Shown: in pieces, positions 60,027 to 64,000 of the stretch
Layout: the number at the start of each line of letters is the position of its first letter
Position numbering within the stretch: the stretch's first letter is position 1
Assembly (NCBI RefSeq): GCF_000935025.1
Contig: NZ_CP010836.1
Location: 2,728,001-2,792,000 of the forward strand
Origin: Sphingomonas hengshuiensis
GTDB lineage: Bacteria > Pseudomonadota > Alphaproteobacteria > Sphingomonadales > Sphingomonadaceae
Reading direction: 5' to 3'
DNA: 64,000 nt
Position numbers and translations under genes: made by a program
The notes under the pieces: model-generated
Database searches by the model: none
Seen by the model: only the letters and a program-made list of their open reading frames with translations
What the model was told of the DNA's origin: nothing

Positions 60027-60725
60027 ATGGCGTCGGGCAGCCTCGAGCGGATGGTCATCACCGCCTTTTCCGATGCGCAATATAACAGCCAGACCGGCGA
60101 CCCCTTCACGGTGTGGATCAACCCGGAAAGCTATACCCACGACTTCACGATCCGCTATTCCGATCGCCAGGCGCAGGGCAGCAACGGCCCCTCCCCCGAA
60201 TATAACCGCGTGGGGCAGGAATCCATCAGCTTCGACCTGATATTCGACGCGACCGGGGTGGTGCCGCCGCCGATCCCCGGCGTATCGCTCCCCGCCGATG
60301 GCGTGGCCGGGCTGGTCGACGGCTTCGTCAAGCTCACCGCGACGGTGAACGGCGTGATCCACCGCCCCAATTACCTGAAACTGTCCTGGGCGCAGCTCCA
60401 GTTCCAGTGCGTGCTGAGCAAGCTCAAGATCGCCTATACGCTGTTCAAGCCCAACGGCACGCCGATCCGCGCCAAGGTGTCGACGACCTTCCTGTCCTTC
60501 GCCAGCGAGAAACAGCTCGCCGCAGAGGCGAACATGGCCTCGCCCGACATGAGCCACCTCATCACGGTGAAGGCCGGGGATACGCTGCCCGATCTGTGCC
60601 ACCGCATCTATGGCTCCAGCACCTATTATCTGCGCGTCGCCGCGTTCAACGACCTGGCCGGATTCCGCCGCCTGGTGCCGGGCACCACGCTGGTATTCCC
60701 GCCGCTTCAGGGCCCCACCGCATGA
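60027..60725 (+). CDS. LysM tube-to-spike adaptor (Afp7-like)
   Basis: A 232-aa protein with an N-terminal CIS-tube domain (VWINPESYTHDFTIRYSDRQ at about 29-48) and a C-terminal LysM domain (LITVKAGDTLPDLCHRIYG, about 177-225). In Afp/PVC this protein joins the inner tube to the spike. Coupled by overlap to the spike gene. Confidence 0.88.
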   Translation: MASGSLERMVITAFSDAQYNSQTGDPFTVWINPESYTHDFTIRYSDRQAQGSNGPSPEYNRVGQESISFDLIFDATGVVPPPIPGVSLPADGVAGLVDGFVKLTATVNGVIHRPNYLKLSWAQLQFQCVLSKLKIAYTLFKPNGTPIRAKVSTTFLSFASEKQLAAEANMASPDMSHLITVKAGDTLPDLCHRIYGSSTYYLRVAAFNDLAGFRRLVPGTTLVFPPLQGPTA

Positions 60726-62521
60726 CCGCGCCCTCCCCCGCCCAGATCGCCGGCGCGCTGGTCGCGATCCGCGTGGTTGCCGGCGGGGGCGAGCTGGACA
60801 GCGGCATCCAGATCGCCTCGATCGACATCTGGACCGGCGTCAACAAGCTGCCCAAGGCGCGGCTGGTGATCGCCGATGGCGAGCCTGCCGCCGCGACCTT
60901 TCCGGTCAGCGAGACCGACGCACTGATCCCCGGCAAGCCGCTTACCATCTCCCTGGGATATGACAGCCAGGAGACGCAGATTTTCAGCGGCATCATCTAC
61001 CGCCAGGGGCTCGAGGTCAGCCAGGACGGCCCGTCGCGGCTGGTGGTCGAGGCGACCGACAAGGCGATGGCGATGACGCTGGCGCGCCGCAACGCGGTGT
61101 TCGAGAAGATCACTGATTCGGACCTCATCAAGAAACTGATCGCGCAATCCGGCCTGAGCGCCACGGTCGCGACGACGTCGCCGATCCAACCGTCGATCGT
61201 CCAATATTATGCGAGCGACTGGGACCTGATGCTGATCCGCGCCCAGTTGAACGGCATGGTCGCGATCGTCGATGCCGCCAGCGTGACCGTCGCCCCGCCG
61301 GACACGTCGAAGGCGCCGGTGCTCACGCTCGCCTATGGCGAATCGATCCTCGATTTCCGCGCGGCGATGGACGCCTCGACTCAATATGCCGCGAGCGCGA
61401 TCCACAGCTATGCGTGGGACCCGGCGGCACAGGCAGTGGTCCAGTCGGGCCAGGCGAGCGCGAGCGTCAACGAGCTTGGCAATTTGTCTTCGGAGGACCT
61501 TGCCAGGGTCTTCGGCATCACCGCCTTTCCGCAACAGACGGCGGGGACGCTCCAGACGGCCGATCTGACCGACTGGTCTTCCGCCGAATTGCTCAAGGCG
61601 CGGCTGGCCAAGATCCGCGGCACGGTGCGGTTCCAGGGCAGTGCGCTGGCCGCAACCGGGGTGATGGTTACGCTGGCGGGGCTGGGCGACCGGTTCAACG
61701 GCGATGGCTATGTCTCTGCGGTGCATCATTCGGTCACCGACGGGCTGTGGCTGACCGAGGTCGAGATCGGGATGTCGCCCGACTGGTTCGCCGCCGCCGC
61801 GCCCGATATCGCCGCACCCGGTGCCGCCGGGCTACTCCCGCCGGTAGCCGAACTCCAGACGGGGATCGTGCTCAAGATCGACGGCGATCCCGATGGCGAA
61901 TATCGGGTGCAGGTCCAGTTGCCGCTGCTCCAGGCGGGTAGCCTGGGGGTGTGGGCGCGGCTGGGCAGCTTCTATGCCTCGAACGCAGTCGGCGCCGAAT
62001 TCTACCCCGAGATCGGCGACGAGGTGGTCGTCGCCTTCATGAACGCCGACCCGCGCTTCCCGGTGATCCTGGGCAGCCTGTACAGCAAGAAGAACCCGCC
62101 CCCGGTGCCGCCCGATTCCAAGAACAGCCAGAAGACGATCGTCACTCGCTCGAAGCTGCGGATCGATTTCTACGAAGACCTGCCCGCCGTCGAGATCACG
62201 ACCCCCGCCAAGCAGAGCGTGCGAATGGACGACAAGGCGAAGCAGGTCACGATCAAGGACGCCAACGGCAACAGCATCACGATGGCGGCGGGCGGCATCA
62301 CGATCGACAGCGCGGCGAAGCTTACGCTCAACGCCAAGACCGACATCGCCATGACCGCGCAGGGCAAGGTTTCGCTCAAGGGCACCGCCGGCGTGGACAT
62401 CGCCGGGCTGACGATCAACGCCAAGGCCGATACCAGCTTCGCCGCACAGGGCGCCGCAGAGGCAAAGCTGACCGCCAGCGGGATGGTGACGATCCAGGGC
62501 GGCATGGTGAAGATCAATTGA
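60722..62521 (+). CDS. Spike protein (VgrG/gp27-gp5-like, Afp8-like)
   Basis: A 599-aa spike trimer subunit: gp27-like hub in the first 380 residues, the gp5 OB-fold (DPDGEYRVQVQLPLLQAG, then EIGDEVVVAFMNADPRFPVI) at about 385-460, and a repetitive beta-helix C-terminal needle with short repeats. No lysozyme domain and no effector extension. The start overlaps the LysM stop (ATGA). Confidence 0.92.
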   Translation: MTAPSPAQIAGALVAIRVVAGGGELDSGIQIASIDIWTGVNKLPKARLVIADGEPAAATFPVSETDALIPGKPLTISLGYDSQETQIFSGIIYRQGLEVSQDGPSRLVVEATDKAMAMTLARRNAVFEKITDSDLIKKLIAQSGLSATVATTSPIQPSIVQYYASDWDLMLIRAQLNGMVAIVDAASVTVAPPDTSKAPVLTLAYGESILDFRAAMDASTQYAASAIHSYAWDPAAQAVVQSGQASASVNELGNLSSEDLARVFGITAFPQQTAGTLQTADLTDWSSAELLKARLAKIRGTVRFQGSALAATGVMVTLAGLGDRFNGDGYVSAVHHSVTDGLWLTEVEIGMSPDWFAAAAPDIAAPGAAGLLPPVAELQTGIVLKIDGDPDGEYRVQVQLPLLQAGSLGVWARLGSFYASNAVGAEFYPEIGDEVVVAFMNADPRFPVILGSLYSKKNPPPVPPDSKNSQKTIVTRSKLRIDFYEDLPAVEITTPAKQSVRMDDKAKQVTIKDANGNSITMAAGGITIDSAAKLTLNAKTDIAMTAQGKVSLKGTAGVDIAGLTINAKADTSFAAQGAAEAKLTASGMVTIQGGMVKIN

Positions 62522-62555
62522 GCGCGCTCCGCCCCCGGATCGAAGGAGCGGCGCC

Positions 62556-62855
62556 ATGCCCCCCGCCGCGCGCGTGACCGACATGCACGCCTGCCCGATG
62601 GTGACGCCCGGCGTGCCGCCCATCCCGCATGTCGGCGGGCCGATCACCGGGCCGGGGATGCCCAATGTGCTGATCGGCGGGATGCCCGCGGCGTGCCTGG
62701 GCGACCTGTGCGTCTGCGTCGGCCCGCCCGATTCGATCGTGAAGGGATCGGCGACGGTCCAGATCGGCGGGCGCCCCGCCGCGCGGATGGGCGACAGCAC
62801 CGCGCATGGCGGCAGCATCGTGCTGGGGATGCCTACCGTGATGATCGGGGGATAA
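62556..62855 (+). CDS. PAAR spike-tip protein (Afp10-like)
   Basis: A 99-aa PAAR-repeat protein (PPAARVTDMHACPMVTPG; VLIGGMPAACLGD; VQIGGRPAARMGD). Cys/His residues for the tip zinc are present. It has no C-terminal toxin or adaptor extension, unlike Afp10. AAGGAG precedes ATG 62556. Confidence 0.92.
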   Translation: MPPAARVTDMHACPMVTPGVPPIPHVGGPITGPGMPNVLIGGMPAACLGDLCVCVGPPDSIVKGSATVQIGGRPAARMGDSTAHGGSIVLGMPTVMIGG

Positions 62856-62856
62856 A

Positions 62857-63291
62857 GTGGCCGAGCGGGCGGACCCATCGCGCAGCTTCCTCGGCATCGG
62901 CTGGACCTTCCCGCCGACCTTCGATCGCACGATCGCCGCCGTCCTGATGTCGCGCGGCGACGATAATATCCGCGAATGCCTGTGGGTGCTGTTCTCGACC
63001 AGCCTGGGCGAGCGGATCATGGCCGCGACCTATGGCACCGGGTTGCGGCTGAAGGTGTTCGACGCGCTGACCGAGACGCTGGCGAATGACATCGGCTCGC
63101 TGGTGCGCAAGGCCGTGCTCGACTGGGAGCCGCGGATCGACGTAACGCGCGTCTCGGTGACGTCGACCGACCCGACCGGAGGCGTGATCGCGATCTCGGT
63201 CGATTACGTCGTCCGCCAGACCAATGCGCGCAGCAACCTCGTCTATCCCTTTTACCTGACCGAAGCGACGCTCGCCGCGCCGCAGATGTGA
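62857..63291 (+). CDS. gp25-like baseplate wedge protein (Afp9-like)
   Basis: A 144-aa GPW/gp25 family baseplate protein. RGDDNIRECLWVLFSTSLGE and ERIMAATYGTGL are the conserved segments. The start is GTG 62857, one base after the PAAR stop. Confidence 0.9.
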   Translation: MAERADPSRSFLGIGWTFPPTFDRTIAAVLMSRGDDNIRECLWVLFSTSLGERIMAATYGTGLRLKVFDALTETLANDIGSLVRKAVLDWEPRIDVTRVSVTSTDPTGGVIAISVDYVVRQTNARSNLVYPFYLTEATLAAPQM

Positions 63292-63302
63292 AGGGGGATG
63301 GC

Positions 63303-64000
63303 GTGGCGGCACCGGACGATATCCTCGCGCTCAACCCGGCGATCAGCCAGGCCGATCGCGCGCTCGCTGCGCCGTCGCCCGCCCGCGTGCAGGTCGATGG
63401 CCGCAGCCTTGCGGCGCTGCTGGCGTTCGCGGTCGATTATGGCACGCTGATCACCTTCTACGACCTGTACGATCGCCCGAACGGCGACTGGTCGATATTC
63501 TTCCGCAAGGACCCGAGCATCGCGCTGGCGGTGCAACTGGGGCTCGACCTTGACGACATCCAGGCGGGATTCGATCGCACGCTCGCCGATCTGGATGCCG
63601 CGACCTCCGGCGAAGGCGCCACCCGCCACGCCACGCGCGCGCTCGCGGCGATCGAGCGGCTTGCCGAGGTGGCGACGGGGGGAGAGAGCCGGGGCCACGG
63701 AATCGACCACGCGCTGTCGGCGCTGGTGCGATCCGACCGGCGCGACCTGCTCGCTGTCCCGGCGCGCGCGCTTCAGCTTCATCTGGGCGGCAACGACCTG
63801 GCCCATGCGATCGCGCGCGACCGGGGCGACTGGCTCCCGCGCTTCGCCGACCATGCGGGCACGCTTGCGGCGATGCTCGTCACCGCGCTGGGCCAGGGCC
63901 GCGCCGCGACACTGGCGGCGTTCGAGGACTCGCTCGCCGATGCGCGGCATCCCCCGCAATCGGGGCTGTACGACGCCTTCGCCACGCTGTTCGGCCACGC
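63303..64000 (+). CDS. Probable baseplate protein, N-terminal part (partial)
   Basis: An open reading frame of 232 codons from GTG 63303 to the window edge, with AAGGGGG shortly before it. VDGRSLAALLAFAVDYGTLI and DRPNGDWSIFFRKDP resemble the opening of the long baseplate-assembly proteins that follow gp25 in eCIS loci (the Afp11 position). The baseplate J-like core, if any, would lie beyond the edge. Confidence 0.65.
   Translation, partial: MAAPDDILALNPAISQADRALAAPSPARVQVDGRSLAALLAFAVDYGTLITFYDLYDRPNGDWSIFFRKDPSIALAVQLGLDLDDIQAGFDRTLADLDAATSGEGATRHATRALAAIERLAEVATGGESRGHGIDHALSALVRSDRRDLLAVPARALQLHLGGNDLAHAIARDRGDWLPRFADHAGTLAAMLVTALGQGRAATLAAFEDSLADARHPPQSGLYDAFATLFGH

Overview
The window is a chromosomal piece of a GC-rich alphaproteobacterium, most likely Sphingomonas or a close sphingomonad. 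The evidence is a complete exosortase A (XrtA/EpsH1) exopolysaccharide locus of sphingomonad type, an ornithine decarboxylase next to a deoxyhypusine-synthase-like gene (sphingomonads typically contain homospermidine), the housekeeping run gshB-yraN-rsmI-LpoA-like, a large TonB receptor, and intergenic palindromes of the GCTGAAC/GTTCAGC type. No rRNA, tRNA or CRISPR array was seen.

Left part (1-18,000), mostly housekeeping and small accessory genes: the N-terminus of a probable GH2 glycosidase (cut by the edge), a Tat-exported phospholipase C, a dehydratase with two tiny membrane proteins, the polyamine pair, a radical SAM gene broken by a frameshift, an SDR/HxlR divergent pair, two exported esterase-like hydrolases, MAPEG, a Xer recombinase, DedA, gshB, yraN, rsmI and an LpoA-like lipoprotein.

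Exopolysaccharide locus (18,082-36,649): read on the minus strand from acyl-CoA ligase and PLP decarboxylase through outer-membrane export protein, chain-length determinant, tyrosine autokinase, beta-barrel, ATPase, deacetylase, FemAB-like protein, glycosyltransferase and exosortase A to an asparagine-synthase-like amidotransferase. A carrier protein and two hydrolases lie on the plus strand on the other side. A 1,130-bp IS110-family element sits between carrier protein and hydrolases, exactly inside one arm of a palindromic repeat. Its non-coding end looks like a bridge RNA and contains a 10-nt copy of the predicted circle junction.

Catabolic cluster (37,516-49,694): ten minus-strand genes: GntR/FCD regulator, TonB receptor, serine hydrolase, SDR, MFS transporter, BKACE (DUF849), hydantoinase/carboxylase A and B, a second SDR and a hotdog thioesterase. 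The set suggests uptake of an ester or similar compound, oxidation to a ketone, ATP-dependent carboxylation to a beta-keto acid and cleavage by BKACE. The substrate is unknown.

Right part (50,007-64,000): an extracellular contractile injection system (eCIS) on the plus strand. The order is tape measure, AAA+ ATPase, terminator (DUF4255), an unrecognised 429-aa protein, one sheath, two tube proteins, DUF5908, LysM/tube adaptor, spike (VgrG-like), PAAR, gp25-like wedge and the start of a baseplate protein. The tail-end genes come first, unlike Afp/PVC. The locus runs off the right edge, so fibres, remaining baseplate and effectors are not visible.
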